Notes: generated from the sequence alone by a model not told the origin. DNA of 64,000 bases from Methanobacterium_D sp040373355 (GCF_047495555.1 NZ_CP166866.1:682001-746000); one strand, 5' to 3'. Counted from the stretch's first letter, positions 1 through 9,137 are shown. Translations and numbers: made by a program.

Positions 1-372
1 AGGGGTTTGTCTAAGGGATACCCTAATACCGTATTCATCATAATATCTTTCTAAAATTTCGACTTGTGCTCTTGTAGTTTCAGCTGCCCATTCTGGATTA
101 TTAGTTTGCTGAGATACATGTTCCTGTTCAAGCATAAAAGCAGGCAAACCTATTCCTACCGCTCTTTCGCATGCACTTTGTGCTATGTTTCTACACTCAG
201 CTATCATTCTTTCTTTGGATGTCTCAGAACCTTCTACTGGCGCTACTTTTACTTCTGGAACCACATATCCTGCACCAAACTGGATGTTCCAACGCTGACT
301 AACTGGAAATTTAGAACGGCCGAAAACCATATCTTCAGGTTTTTTATATACCATTTTTGTAAATCTTTTCAC
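1..372 (-). CDS. mtaB: Methanol:corrinoid methyltransferase MtaB, N-terminal part (runs off the left edge)
   Basis: First 124 codons of the enzyme that moves the methyl group of methanol to the cobalt of the corrinoid protein MtaC in the cytoplasm. The sequence opens with VKRFTKMVYKKPEDMVFGRS, then QFGAGYVVPE and LEQEHVSQQTNNPEWAAE, which follow the family's N-terminus closely. The zinc ligands lie outside the window. The GTG at 372 is chosen because KRFT aligns with known MtaB starts and a GGTG lies just upstream; ATG at 354 is the alternative. mtaA lies 0.7 kb away on the same strand, which fits a methanol-use locus. mtaC is not visible and may lie beyond the edge. Confidence 0.88.
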   Translation of the reverse strand, partial: MKRFTKMVYKKPEDMVFGRSKFPVSQRWNIQFGAGYVVPEVKVAPVEGSETSKERMIAECRNIAQSACERAVGIGLPAFMLEQEHVSQQTNNPEWAAETTRAQVEILERYYDEYGIRVSLRQTP

Positions 373-483
373 ACAATTCACCACTAAATATATTCATAAC
401 TCTATCTATAATAGTATTATAAGTTCAAATTGTTTAAATTTTTGGTAATTTTATCAATAGAAGTATTACTTAGGAAAATAGAA

Positions 484-1041
484 ATGATAGTTGAAAATGC
501 AATAAAAACAATAAAAAAGATGAATGGTGTGATAGGAGTACATGAACTTCAAAATGAAGATATAAAATTCCTTAATGATTCTGAATTCAGTAGAAAAGGA
601 GACCTAATTCCAGTAATAAATGCTGGACTGGAAGAATGTTTAAAAAGGGATCATATACTACTTCTAATTAAAAATTCTCAATTTAGATGCGCACCTGACC
701 CAACAGTGCTTCTAATAACAAATAAAGGTAGAATATTGGGACATGAATTACTTTCAGATGAAGAAAAGGAAAGATATCAACGTAGAGAAGATGTATATTT
801 TTTAAGTAAGGAATTTGTTTTGTTTAAAATGGATAAGAATACTGTTAGGCATGGAAATGAAAAACAGTTATTTCTATTGCCTCCAATTGCTTTTCCTGAA
901 CTAAATAATATTGAATGCATTGATAGCATCGTATCCTGCAGCCCTTCAACAGAAGGAGATCATTATTTGAAAAATAAATATGGATATCCTGATGATTCTG
1001 GTCTTGCAAGTATAATGGTTGGATTTTCAGAAATTAAATAG
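484..1041 (+). CDS. Unknown protein divergent from mtaB
   Basis: I do not recognise this 185-residue protein. It has no membrane segment or signal peptide and no clear nucleotide or metal site. The middle part carries CAPDPTVLLITNKGRILGHE. The ATG at 484 is preferred because AGGAAA lies 9-12 bases upstream; the frame is open back to a TTG at 430 that lacks a ribosome site. It is read away from mtaB, with about 110 bases between the two starts, and its stop is 1 base from the mtaA stop on the other strand. Being enclosed by two methanol genes suggests a linked role, but that is inference from position only. Confidence 0.6.
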   Translation: MIVENAIKTIKKMNGVIGVHELQNEDIKFLNDSEFSRKGDLIPVINAGLEECLKRDHILLLIKNSQFRCAPDPTVLLITNKGRILGHELLSDEEKERYQRREDVYFLSKEFVLFKMDKNTVRHGNEKQLFLLPPIAFPELNNIECIDSIVSCSPSTEGDHYLKNKYGYPDDSGLASIMVGFSEIK

Positions 1042-1042
1042 T

Positions 1043-2104
1043 TTAGATGCCATAAAACTCATTTCTTGCTTCAATCATGGCTTTAATGTTTGCAAGTGGA
1101 GATCGGGGGGCTAAACCGCAACTAGGAGCTAATATATCTACTCCTGCTTCTAACACACTCTTCACTTCTGCTTTAACGTCATCTGTTGAACCCATAAATA
1201 GGGTCTGGTTTGTAGAAATATTTCCCACTAGTTTTGGAGTCTTATCACCTCCACCCATGCTCATGGTTCTTCCACCAACTCTTATTGTTTTTCCTCCACC
1301 TTTAATTTCTTCTTTAGCCCTTGCTATGTCCACTTTCTCTTCAACGCTGAGTCCATCAAAGCCAGTAGTGGCCATATCTCTAATAATTGGTTCGGTAGAT
1401 CCACATATGTGGAGGACTTTATTTGTTGTTATCACATTAGACAAATCTTCTAATCTTGGTTTAACCATATTTTTAAACTGCAGGGGATCAATAAGGTCTG
1501 GTGCAGATGTTGGATCGGCAACACATATTACATCCGGGTTTTTACTACTAATTGCTTCTGCATACTGAAAAGAGGCTTCGAGAACTTCATCAAGGGCATC
1601 TTCAACTTCATTTGGCCTGCTTCTCATATATCTTACAAGATTTTCAATTCCCAGTAACTGTCCGGCAAGCGTTAGCGGTCCAGTCATACCAACAATAATA
1701 GGAAGGTTTCCGTAAGTGCCCTTAAGTTTATCTATAGCTTCTAAAACTACAGGGATTCGTCCTCTTTCTAGAAAATCTTCAGGAACTTTGATATCCCTAC
1801 TACTATCAAATGGGCTTTTAGTAACTTGGGGAGTTCTATCTTCATTACCTATATCTACCCTGCAACCAAGCGCATCTGCTTCTACAGTTAAGTCAAAAGG
1901 TATTCTTGCACATTCCAATCCTACAAGTTCATATAGAGAACTTCCAAGTTTAGCCATCTTATCTGCATCAGTATGGGCATCTGGCCAAAATGCATTGGTG
2001 TTTTCCATTGCTTCAACTATTCCTACCTGGGTAACGCTAATTACAGGGGTTATTTCCACATCTTCTCCAGAAAGCGATTCAATTAAATTATCTCTTAGAT
2101 TCAT
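1043..2104 (-). CDS. mtaA: Methylcobamide:coenzyme M methyltransferase (MtaA/MtbA family)
   Basis: 353-residue enzyme of the uroporphyrinogen-decarboxylase fold that transfers the methyl group from the methylated corrinoid protein to coenzyme M, the last step before methyl-CoM reductase. The zinc site is visible as LHICGST (H232, C234) with C329 in LAPSCGLAPRSP. The family pattern GLSVEEKVDIARAKEEI is followed by an unusual Gly-rich basic stretch (about residues 269-290) before KLVGNIST. The start at 2104 (MNLRDNL) has a GTGAT ribosome site; an upstream in-frame start at 2152 would add 16 residues unlike the family. A TATA-like GCATATAAAG lies at about 2223-2232. MtaA rather than MtbA is inferred from the nearby mtaB. 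Confidence 0.9.
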   Translation of the reverse strand: MNLRDNLIESLSGEDVEITPVISVTQVGIVEAMENTNAFWPDAHTDADKMAKLGSSLYELVGLECARIPFDLTVEADALGCRVDIGNEDRTPQVTKSPFDSSRDIKVPEDFLERGRIPVVLEAIDKLKGTYGNLPIIVGMTGPLTLAGQLLGIENLVRYMRSRPNEVEDALDEVLEASFQYAEAISSKNPDVICVADPTSAPDLIDPLQFKNMVKPRLEDLSNVITTNKVLHICGSTEPIIRDMATTGFDGLSVEEKVDIARAKEEIKGGGKTIRVGGRTMSMGGGDKTPKLVGNISTNQTLFMGSTDDVKAEVKSVLEAGVDILAPSCGLAPRSPLANIKAMIEARNEFYGI

Positions 2105-2288
2105 AATAATCACGTTATTTGTATGATAAATAATATTTAGAATTTTAAACAATTTAACTTTTTGGAAATAGGTTAAAAACAGTAAACACGATCTTTAAAG
2201 TAATAAATAAATAGTTATTTAACTTTATATGCAATTTAGAGCCAAAATTTAGAGTAGGGAAACTATTTTATATGAAAATAAATTTGAA

Positions 2289-2906
2289 CTAAATTAAAAG
2301 GTATATTTGGACGGTTGTTGATAAAATACCAAGAATTGTACCCATTAAAACTTGAAAAGAAGTATGCTTTTCAAGATAAACACGACTCCACATTACAAGG
2401 GGAATTATAGCTGCAAATAATGTGGCTATGGGGCCGAATACATAAATTAGGACTACTGCAGGTCCTGCAACTCCCATAGCATGAAGACTTATTTTCCAGT
2501 AGAGGTTTATGAAAAATACAATTAGAGTATTTGAAAAATAGCATAACATTAAGATTGTTGTTATTGCAGGTGCATTTAACGTATAAAGTACAATGGTTCC
2601 TATTAAATAAGATATAATTACAAAAATAAGGGGCAAATGCCTATCTGTTCTTTCAGGTATATCCATGTCAATTTCTTTACCGTTCTTTTTTTTCCTTTGT
2701 AGCCAACCTATTACAAATAAAATAGGTATTAAACCTGCAAAAACCGCGCATATAATAGTTATTATTATAAAATCATGAAAACTAAGTAAGAAATAATTAA
2801 TTAGTGCAAATACAGGTACTGAAATTAGTGGAGCATAGGCAGCACTTGAAATGAGATGTGCAAAGTCTTTTTTAAAATCTTCAGTCATTTTAAAATGGTC
2901 TATCAT
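2289..2906 (-). CDS. PAP2-like integral membrane protein
   Basis: 205-residue protein with about six membrane segments and a short charged loop (QRKKKNGKEIDMDIPERTDR). Near the C-terminus SRVYLEKHTSFQ resembles the SRX5HX3D motif of PAP2 lipid phosphatases, with Gln in place of the last Asp. KISLHAMGVAGP sits where PSGH would be, so the active site is only partly kept. It may be a lipid (pyro)phosphatase of the divergent archaeal kind or a degenerate relative. The start at 2906 has AGGTAA upstream. It appears to be transcribed alone. Confidence 0.6.
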   Translation of the reverse strand: MIDHFKMTEDFKKDFAHLISSAAYAPLISVPVFALINYFLLSFHDFIIITIICAVFAGLIPILFVIGWLQRKKKNGKEIDMDIPERTDRHLPLIFVIISYLIGTIVLYTLNAPAITTILMLCYFSNTLIVFFINLYWKISLHAMGVAGPAVVLIYVFGPIATLFAAIIPLVMWSRVYLEKHTSFQVLMGTILGILSTTVQIYLLI

Positions 2907-3079
2907 TGAATTACCTGTATCATTAAATTGATTGGAGTAATAATATTTGAAACTGATTCCATATAAATTTTAAAAATTCATTGCCCTTTGTTTATTTGCT
3001 AAGAATTTTCTTTTAATTAATTATAAGTTAAAAGCATATAAATTATATGGTAATAGTAAGTTTAACCTCTTATGATTAA

Positions 3080-3511
3080 TTAATTCCATATATAAAGTTT
3101 AAAAATATAATTTTCAAAACTTTTAAAGCCTACAGAAATATTTTCAGTTTCTAAAATATCACCATTAGATACAATTGTTTTATTAAGCACGCTGATTTCT
3201 ACTAATTTGTATTTAGAGTTTCCGAGCGTTTTATTTAAATAAAAACCTGCAATTTTCCCTGCTTCATTAATTCCATCATTTGAATTATTATTTAAAGAAA
3301 GAGTATATGTAATCTTCTGTAATGTGCTTAATTGTTGATTATTTTGGTGCATACCCATGTTTTCTAATGTATCTTGGGCATTATGGGCAAGACGTATTTG
3401 TGTATATGTATTATCTGAGCTACTCACACTTACTACTGCAGCTATAATAATAAAAATAGGTATAAGCGCTATTGCAGCATCTAAAGTGAATATTAGCCCT
3501 TTATTATCCAT
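3080..3511 (-). CDS. Type IV pilin-like surface protein
   Basis: 143-residue protein whose N-terminus, MDNKGLIFTLDAAIALIPIF, has the short basic leader, the Gly before the cleavage site and the hydrophobic helix of archaeal pilin-like proteins. An Asp sits a few residues into the mature helix. The rest is rich in Asn, Ser and Thr with several N-x-S/T sites, as expected outside the cell. It begins 10 bases after the stop of the upstream gene at 3522-4679, so the two are probably co-transcribed. No pilus ATPase or platform gene is in view. The processing site is inferred from the pattern. Confidence 0.55.
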   Translation of the reverse strand: MDNKGLIFTLDAAIALIPIFIIIAAVVSVSSSDNTYTQIRLAHNAQDTLENMGMHQNNQQLSTLQKITYTLSLNNNSNDGINEAGKIAGFYLNKTLGNSKYKLVEISVLNKTIVSNGDILETENISVGFKSFENYIFKLYIWN

Positions 3512-3521
3512 AAAATCATCT

Positions 3522-4679
3522 TTAAATTATTATAAATTCATCTGGAGCTAGACTTGTTGCAAGCATTACCATATTTATTTCTTTATGGTCTACCCAGCTT
3601 CTTGCTTTCTGATTTGTTTGATCCATCCAGAACTCATTAATAGTTTCTGCAATAGGTAAATAAGGTTTAAAAGAAGCTATAATTCCTTCAAGTTCACTAT
3701 CCTTATTGAAATATTCATCAAATAATTCTTGAATATGATTAATTCCTTTTAGCCCAATAGAGAAGCCTAATTCTCTAAATGCTAGCCGATATTCTACAGG
3801 TGCCATTAGAGAGTTGCTATTTGCATAAAAATCTACACCATGCTTTGCAGATTTTAAGACAAGTTTAAGTAAGTCAATATAATCTTTATTTCCCTTTTTA
3901 ATGATTTGTGCAATCCTTGCCCCATCAAATAGAAGGCCTCCAATTCCAAGGGGGTCGCTAGTAACTAAATTCATACTTTTACATATGCTAGACATTTCTC
4001 GAATCTCATTTTGAAGAGTTAATTCTTGGGTATTGTCAAAATTTTTTTCAAGATTCATTTGTAGTTCATTATACGTTACAAAGCCGTCAAGTGGATCATG
4101 TTGGCCCATAGATGGAACAAGAGCATAGCTGAGATCAATGCTCATTTTCCAGTACATTCTTTTTCTCTGTCCAAAACCAGGATCGTATGTAAAACTTTTA
4201 TGGGCAGTTTTAGCAAGTTCAAAGGCCCATTTAACATAAGATACATCTTCAGTTACAATGCTTGCTTTATTTAATGCATGCATCCATTTTGTGAGGTAAT
4301 GATAATACTGACCATCCTGATCCCACTCTAATCTATCATTAATAGGTTCATTGGGTTTACGTTCATTCATTGATTTTCCTATCCTTAAACCACCTTTGGT
4401 AGGATTTTGTTTTCCTTTAATATCGCTAAGACCACTTATCCACCCTTTACGTGGATCATCATTTCGATGTTTACCAAGAGTATGATGAACTTGATTAACA
4501 AGTTTAAGTGCTAAATCTAAATATGTTTTATCGCTATTTTCATTAAATAACCCGATATAATTGCATACTGCAAATGAATCAGTCCATAAATAACGTTTTG
4601 GAGTTGGATTATCTGGTTCAAGTCCAGTAATAGTTCCAAATTCTTTCATAATTTTATTTACGATATCATGGTTTTTCAT
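3522..4679 (-). CDS. Conserved protein of unknown function, helical-barrel glycosidase-like pattern
   Basis: 385-residue soluble protein without signal peptide. It has repeated helical pairs with aromatic motifs such as RYLWTDSFAVCNYIGL and DQDGQYYHYLTKWMHALN, and MYWKMSIDLSYALVPSMG, which recall six-hairpin (alpha/alpha) barrel carbohydrate enzymes. No catalytic residues can be assigned with confidence. It is first in a two-gene unit with the pilin-like gene, 10 bases apart. A role in surface glycan work would fit that pairing but is speculative. Confidence 0.5.
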   Translation of the reverse strand: MKNHDIVNKIMKEFGTITGLEPDNPTPKRYLWTDSFAVCNYIGLFNENSDKTYLDLALKLVNQVHHTLGKHRNDDPRKGWISGLSDIKGKQNPTKGGLRIGKSMNERKPNEPINDRLEWDQDGQYYHYLTKWMHALNKASIVTEDVSYVKWAFELAKTAHKSFTYDPGFGQRKRMYWKMSIDLSYALVPSMGQHDPLDGFVTYNELQMNLEKNFDNTQELTLQNEIREMSSICKSMNLVTSDPLGIGGLLFDGARIAQIIKKGNKDYIDLLKLVLKSAKHGVDFYANSNSLMAPVEYRLAFRELGFSIGLKGINHIQELFDEYFNKDSELEGIIASFKPYLPIAETINEFWMDQTNQKARSWVDHKEINMVMLATSLAPDEFIII

Positions 4680-4838
4680 GTAACCACTCGGCTTTTTTGG
4701 ATAGAAAAATTGGATTGATAGTTTACACTATCATATAATTTTGATATTTATTATTATTTAATTTGCAAATATATTTATAATTAATCCAAAAAAGGGTGAG
4801 TATTAACTTAAATGTTCAAAATAAAAAAATAAAGAGAT

Positions 4839-6200
4839 TTATTTTCCTTTTATAGCATTAACGACGATATCTTTTTTCTTAATAGCATCTTGTGCTGCTT
4901 TTTGGACTTTTTCACACATCAAATCGAAATCCTGTGGTTGTGTGTCTCCAACGATCTTTTTAATCTTGGTATATGCAGCTTCTCTAAATAGTGGCTTTAA
5001 TTCTTCTTCGCCCTCATCTTTTATAAGTATTGGCTTCCCGCTGTCATCAACAGAACCTATTTCTGCGATACCAACACCCGCACCTGAAATTGCTTTTTTA
5101 ACTTCACAAGCCACATCTTCTGGGGCTATTATCATGAGCGAATCAACTGAAACGCCAAGAGGATCAATATCTAATTTTTCAAGCATTTCCAGGACCTTAG
5201 GGTTTATCATCTTTCTTATACTGTCGTTATGGAAAGTTAATCCAAGACCGGTAGTATTTGAGATTTCATGAGCATCTCCACGGAGTCCACCGTTTGTAAC
5301 GTCAGTCATTGCATGTACTTCTGGAAGCAGTCCTGCTTCAAATATGGCTTCAGACGCTTTTATAAAACTTATATCCATTGTTTCACGCACAACATCAAAC
5401 ATGCCATGATAGATTGCAGTCGTGGTTATGGTTCCTCCTCCAGAACCTTCTGTAAGTAAAATAACATCTCCTACTTCAGCTCTTTTTCTTGCGGTTGGTG
5501 GATATTCGGATATTCCTATTGCTCCCACTGCACTTACCAGACGGTCGCCTAAAACCATGTCTCCACCTACTCTGAGTGTACTACCTGCAACGAGGGGTAC
5601 ATTTACAAGTTCTGAAACTGCACAAACGCCTGCTGTAAAATCAAACAATTTTCCAACGTCTCCATCATCTGCAAGGTGCAAATCACTTAAAACAGCAACT
5701 GGATCTGCTCCCATAACGCATACATCTCGAAGCGCAGCCCTTGCAACGTGAAATCCTCCTAAAAATGGATATTCACTTAAACGGGAGTGAATTCCATCTA
5801 CTGCAGTGGTTACATAAATATCTTTTGAGCCAACGCTTTTTTTGACTACTCCACCGTCATCTTGAGCTTCAGGAGTTATAAAAGCACTGGTATGAGCGCT
5901 AGATACTATATCAGCTATTCTTCTGTGAACGAAAAAGTCTCCTGCTCCACGGGATCCGACACCCATTTCTCCCATTCCCACATCTGCTTTTGGATACTCA
6001 ATTAGTTCTTTTAAAAAACTATCCTCGCATGACTCAATCTGTAGGGTATGCATAACTTCTTCAATTACAGCATCTGCCATTTTAGAAGCTTGTTCTGTAT
6101 TTATGTCTTTATACTCAAGTATTTTATCCTTTAGATTTTCTCTAATAGTTTCTTGGTCGTCCCTTTTTATTGCTTGCCTTACAAAGCCTTCTATGTCCAC
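4839..6200 (-). CDS. HypE-like AIR synthase-related protein (hydrogenase maturation factor family, COG1973 type)
   Basis: 453-residue PurM/AIR-synthase-fold protein. The N-terminal 70 residues are helical and acidic; the core shows GMGEMGVGSRGAGDFFVHR, TTAVDGIHSRLSEYPFLGG and AMTDVTNGGLRGDAHEI, the ATP-binding glycine and aspartate motifs of the HypE/PurM/SelD superfamily. It lacks the C-terminal PRIC cysteine tail of true HypE, so a thiocarbamate dehydration role is not certain. The start is a GTG at 6200 with AGGTG upstream. It is last in an operon with hisH (31-base gap) and the sugar nucleotidyltransferase gene. Methanogens often carry this paralogue besides hypE. Confidence 0.72.
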   Translation of the reverse strand: MDIEGFVRQAIKRDDQETIRENLKDKILEYKDINTEQASKMADAVIEEVMHTLQIESCEDSFLKELIEYPKADVGMGEMGVGSRGAGDFFVHRRIADIVSSAHTSAFITPEAQDDGGVVKKSVGSKDIYVTTAVDGIHSRLSEYPFLGGFHVARAALRDVCVMGADPVAVLSDLHLADDGDVGKLFDFTAGVCAVSELVNVPLVAGSTLRVGGDMVLGDRLVSAVGAIGISEYPPTARKRAEVGDVILLTEGSGGGTITTTAIYHGMFDVVRETMDISFIKASEAIFEAGLLPEVHAMTDVTNGGLRGDAHEISNTTGLGLTFHNDSIRKMINPKVLEMLEKLDIDPLGVSVDSLMIIAPEDVACEVKKAISGAGVGIAEIGSVDDSGKPILIKDEGEEELKPLFREAAYTKIKKIVGDTQPQDFDLMCEKVQKAAQDAIKKKDIVVNAIKGK

Positions 6201-6231
6201 TTGCTACACCTTTTTAAGTAATTATTAGCTT

Positions 6232-6825
6232 TTAGATATATTCAACAAAGTTTTTTAAGATATTTAATCCTATTTCTCCACTTTTTTCAGGGTGGAACTG
6301 GGTTGCAAAAACATTATCTTTACATATAACTGCAGGGATATCGATTCCATAATTTGTAGTTGCAGCTATGATATTTTCATCTTCAGGCTTTACATAATAT
6401 GAATGAACAAAATACATGTAATCTGAGCCTATTCCGTCAAGAATAGGACATTCCCTTTTAATTTCGAGATTGTTCCATCCCATGTGGGGAACTTTTAGTC
6501 CCTCTGGAAGACGCAGAACCTTACCCTTAAACACATCAAGTCCTTTAATATCTTCACTTTCCTCACTTTCAGTAAAAAGAATTTGCTGCCCTAAGCAAAC
6601 ACCTAAAAATGGTTTTCCACTATCTACATGCTCATGGATTAGCTCTTTATATTTTTTAAGCTGCTCCATAGCACTTCCAAATGCCCCAACACCGGGTAAA
6701 ATAAGTGCATCGGCTTTTTTCATGTCCGAAATACTGTCAGAAATAACTGCATCTTTGCCTATTTTTAAAAAACCATTTTTAATGCTTTTAAGGTTTCCAC
6801 TGCCGTAGTTAATTATGACTATCAT
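6232..6825 (-). CDS. hisH: Imidazole glycerol phosphate synthase glutaminase subunit HisH
   Basis: 197-residue class I glutamine amidotransferase that delivers ammonia to HisF in histidine synthesis. The nucleophile lies in FLGVCLGQQ and the His-Glu pair in FHPEKSG. The opening IVIINYGSGNLKSIKNGF and PGVGAFGSAMEQL are typical of HisH. Length is normal. It is the middle gene of a three-gene minus-strand unit (15 bases after the nucleotidyltransferase, 31 before the HypE-like gene) and no other histidine genes are in view. Confidence 0.92.
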   Translation of the reverse strand: MIVIINYGSGNLKSIKNGFLKIGKDAVISDSISDMKKADALILPGVGAFGSAMEQLKKYKELIHEHVDSGKPFLGVCLGQQILFTESEESEDIKGLDVFKGKVLRLPEGLKVPHMGWNNLEIKRECPILDGIGSDYMYFVHSYYVKPEDENIIAATTNYGIDIPAVICKDNVFATQFHPEKSGEIGLNILKNFVEYI

Positions 6826-6840
6826 ACTATCTTAAAAAAT

Positions 6841-7899
6841 TTAAGGGGATATAGATTTATCATCTGCAGCCCGGGAGTAGTAATCATTAACACGGATAGT
6901 ATCGTCGAGATGAGGTGTAGATACTTCGTGTAAGATAGTATTTTCCATTGCAACTATAGAATGGGGTTTTCCAGGTTCTATTCGCACTGTATCATTTTTA
7001 CCGAAATATTCCTTACGATCTTCAAATTCGATGTAACCAGCACCGCTTATAATGTACATTGTTTCATCCTTTTCAGCATGATAGTGGAATGAAGTCTGAT
7101 AACCTTCTCTTATGAATAATTCTTTTGTAAGATATTTTTCAGTGTAAATAAGGACTTTTTCGTATCCCCATGGCTTATCTTCCCTGTTTTTATATTCCTT
7201 TTTAATTTCTTCAAGTTCTTTGGAAGTATCTATTGCCATCCAGAATAGTCCATCTTCTTTATAATAACCGAGCTGATTTTCTTTAGCAAGCATTGGAAAT
7301 ACTGTTTTTTCTATATCTCCAAACTCAAAATCACCGAAATTAATTTCTCCGTTACTAAAATAAACTCCTCCATTTATGTAATAATCTAAAAGAGGCTTTT
7401 CTTTAAATGAAACAAGTTTATCTCCACTAACTTCAACTATACCGTATGGTGATTGCATTTTAGTTATAAACATGGAAAAAGGATAGTCTGATTTTTCCCC
7501 TTGTTGGATCATATTTTTAATATTTAAATCAGCAACAACATCTCCATTTCTTATTACGCACTGCTCTCCACTTTTTACATTTTCCATACCCAATCTAATG
7601 GCGTTAAGTGTTCCAAGGGGTTCATCTTCAATTACATATTCAATTTTCATTCCATCATAGCTGTCCCCATATCTTTCCTGGATCTTTTCGCTTAAAAATC
7701 CAGTTAAAAGAAGCACTCGCTCTACACCAGCGTTTTTAAAGTCAAAAATTTGTTTATCAAGAATAGTGTAATTATCTTGGTTTTCTAATATGGAATAATT
7801 ATCTTTGATTTCAATTAATGGTTTAGGAACTCGTTCTGTAAGAGGTCTTAATCTTTTTCCAAAGCCCCCACAAAGTATCATACCAACTGTGCTGTTCAT
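6841..7899 (-). CDS. Sugar-phosphate nucleotidyltransferase fused to a cupin (mannose-1-phosphate guanylyltransferase-like)
   Basis: 352 residues in two domains. Residues 1-230 form a nucleotidyltransferase with the signature ILCGGFGKRLRPLTERVPKP, then VIRNGDVVADLN and YINGGVYFS. Residues 240-350 form a cupin of the phosphomannose-isomerase type II kind: DKPWGYEKVLIYTEKYLTKE and FHYHAEKDETMYIISG with metal-binding histidines. Such fusions make activated mannose-type sugars for glycan assembly; the exact sugar and nucleotide are not shown by sequence. GGTGA lies 4 bases before the ATG at 7899, so this start is preferred over the ATG at 7902. Confidence 0.78.
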   Translation of the reverse strand: MNSTVGMILCGGFGKRLRPLTERVPKPLIEIKDNYSILENQDNYTILDKQIFDFKNAGVERVLLLTGFLSEKIQERYGDSYDGMKIEYVIEDEPLGTLNAIRLGMENVKSGEQCVIRNGDVVADLNIKNMIQQGEKSDYPFSMFITKMQSPYGIVEVSGDKLVSFKEKPLLDYYINGGVYFSNGEINFGDFEFGDIEKTVFPMLAKENQLGYYKEDGLFWMAIDTSKELEEIKKEYKNREDKPWGYEKVLIYTEKYLTKELFIREGYQTSFHYHAEKDETMYIISGAGYIEFEDRKEYFGKNDTVRIEPGKPHSIVAMENTILHEVSTPHLDDTIRVNDYYSRAADDKSISP

Positions 7900-7991
7900 C
7901 ATATCACCAGTTATCTTTTATCATTATTTGTCTGTTATTATGTATTAATTTATAATATTTTGATTAAAACTTAAACTAAGTTTGAACTTGT

Positions 7992-9062
7992 TTAACTTAA
8001 ATTTTCTCTTAATTCATCGCCAAAATCTGAGGGTACAATTTTGTCTGTTCCCAATGTTTTAGCATGAGCATCAAGTTCTGTTACAACATAGGTGTATCCT
8101 AATCCTTTTAGTGGTTCTACGAGCCTAGGACCATCTGTTATTGCCATAGTTTCCACATTTAATTCTTCTATTGGAAGTGCATGAGGTACTCCTGCTGCAA
8201 TGATTAGTTCTATGTTTTTGTTGGTTATTGCTTCGACTGCTTTTTTACCAGTTACTGGGTATTCATCAAGCCCTCCGGTGATAATATCAATTTCCAATCC
8301 ATGATTCCTAAGTTCTTCTTTGATATTAACTGCATGTTTCCTTATTCTCGGAAGCCCGACATTTTCATCAAGATTAGCAATCACTAAAGGCTTATTATCA
8401 GGATTTATATCTTTGTATGGGATTTTTAATATGTCTGCAAATAAATAGGAAGTTTCTTTCTTTGCATTTAGTATAATTGCAATTTTTTTGCCTTCTTTAA
8501 GCTTCTGAATAAGTAATGATGCAATTTCTTTTTTATCGTCACCATATGAAGGTCTAATATAACCTCCTTTAGCCATTCCTCTTGTTTTTTCAATTTCTGT
8601 TGCAAGTCTTAGCATTTTGGATTGTCTTTCTGTTTCTTCAGCAGGGATTAGTCCTTCTTTACTTGCAGCTTCTAGAACAGCTATTGCTCCTTCAGTGTTA
8701 TCACCTTCGCTTAAACCCCCATGGGATTCAACTGCAAGAACTTTTGCATCTATATTTGCATTTTGAACTGCTTCTTTAAGATCTTCTCCTATTATCATGC
8801 TGGCGCACGTTCCAACAATTCCCACAAGCTTAGGAGAAAACATAGAATCAACTTCTTTTAAGGTTTCTTCTAGTTTAGCTGAAGCTCCAAAGATAAAATC
8901 ATTTTCTGACATGGCGGTGGTTACAACTCTTACACCGTCGTTTTCGAGAAGTCTTCCAGTTCTAAAACAGCAACCATGAGGGCCGTGTAATATAATAACG
9001 TCTGCATTCATATCTCTTAGGGTATATAATGATGCAGCAATTGGACTTGGTCTTGGATGCAA
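7992..9062 (-). CDS. cfbD: Ni-sirohydrochlorin a,c-diamide reductive cyclase, catalytic subunit CfbD
   Basis: 356-residue NifD-like protein of coenzyme F430 synthesis. With CfbC it reduces and cyclises nickel sirohydrochlorin diamide, a step needed for methyl-CoM reductase. The start region MHPRPSPIAASLYTLRD, the cluster site HGPHGCCFRTGRLL and VGIVGTCASMIIGEDL match the family. The start codon is a TTG at 9062 with GAGGTGA 4 bases upstream, and this start agrees with the conserved HPRPSPIAA. It stands alone here; cfbC is not in the window. The upstream region shares space with the divergent gene at 9239 and contains an inverted repeat (9138-9154). Confidence 0.93.
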   Translation of the reverse strand: MHPRPSPIAASLYTLRDMNADVIILHGPHGCCFRTGRLLENDGVRVVTTAMSENDFIFGASAKLEETLKEVDSMFSPKLVGIVGTCASMIIGEDLKEAVQNANIDAKVLAVESHGGLSEGDNTEGAIAVLEAASKEGLIPAEETERQSKMLRLATEIEKTRGMAKGGYIRPSYGDDKKEIASLLIQKLKEGKKIAIILNAKKETSYLFADILKIPYKDINPDNKPLVIANLDENVGLPRIRKHAVNIKEELRNHGLEIDIITGGLDEYPVTGKKAVEAITNKNIELIIAAGVPHALPIEELNVETMAITDGPRLVEPLKGLGYTYVVTELDAHAKTLGTDKIVPSDFGDELRENLS

Positions 9063-9137
9063 TATTTCACCTCTAAATTGTAATTCACTTGTAAATGTCG
9101 TGTTTTTAATTAAATTAGAATATTATTTTATAAGGAC

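Noticed and set aside
1077..1568. 163-codon open frame opposite mtaA
   Set aside because: Shadow of mtaA; no ribosome site and no recognisable protein pattern.
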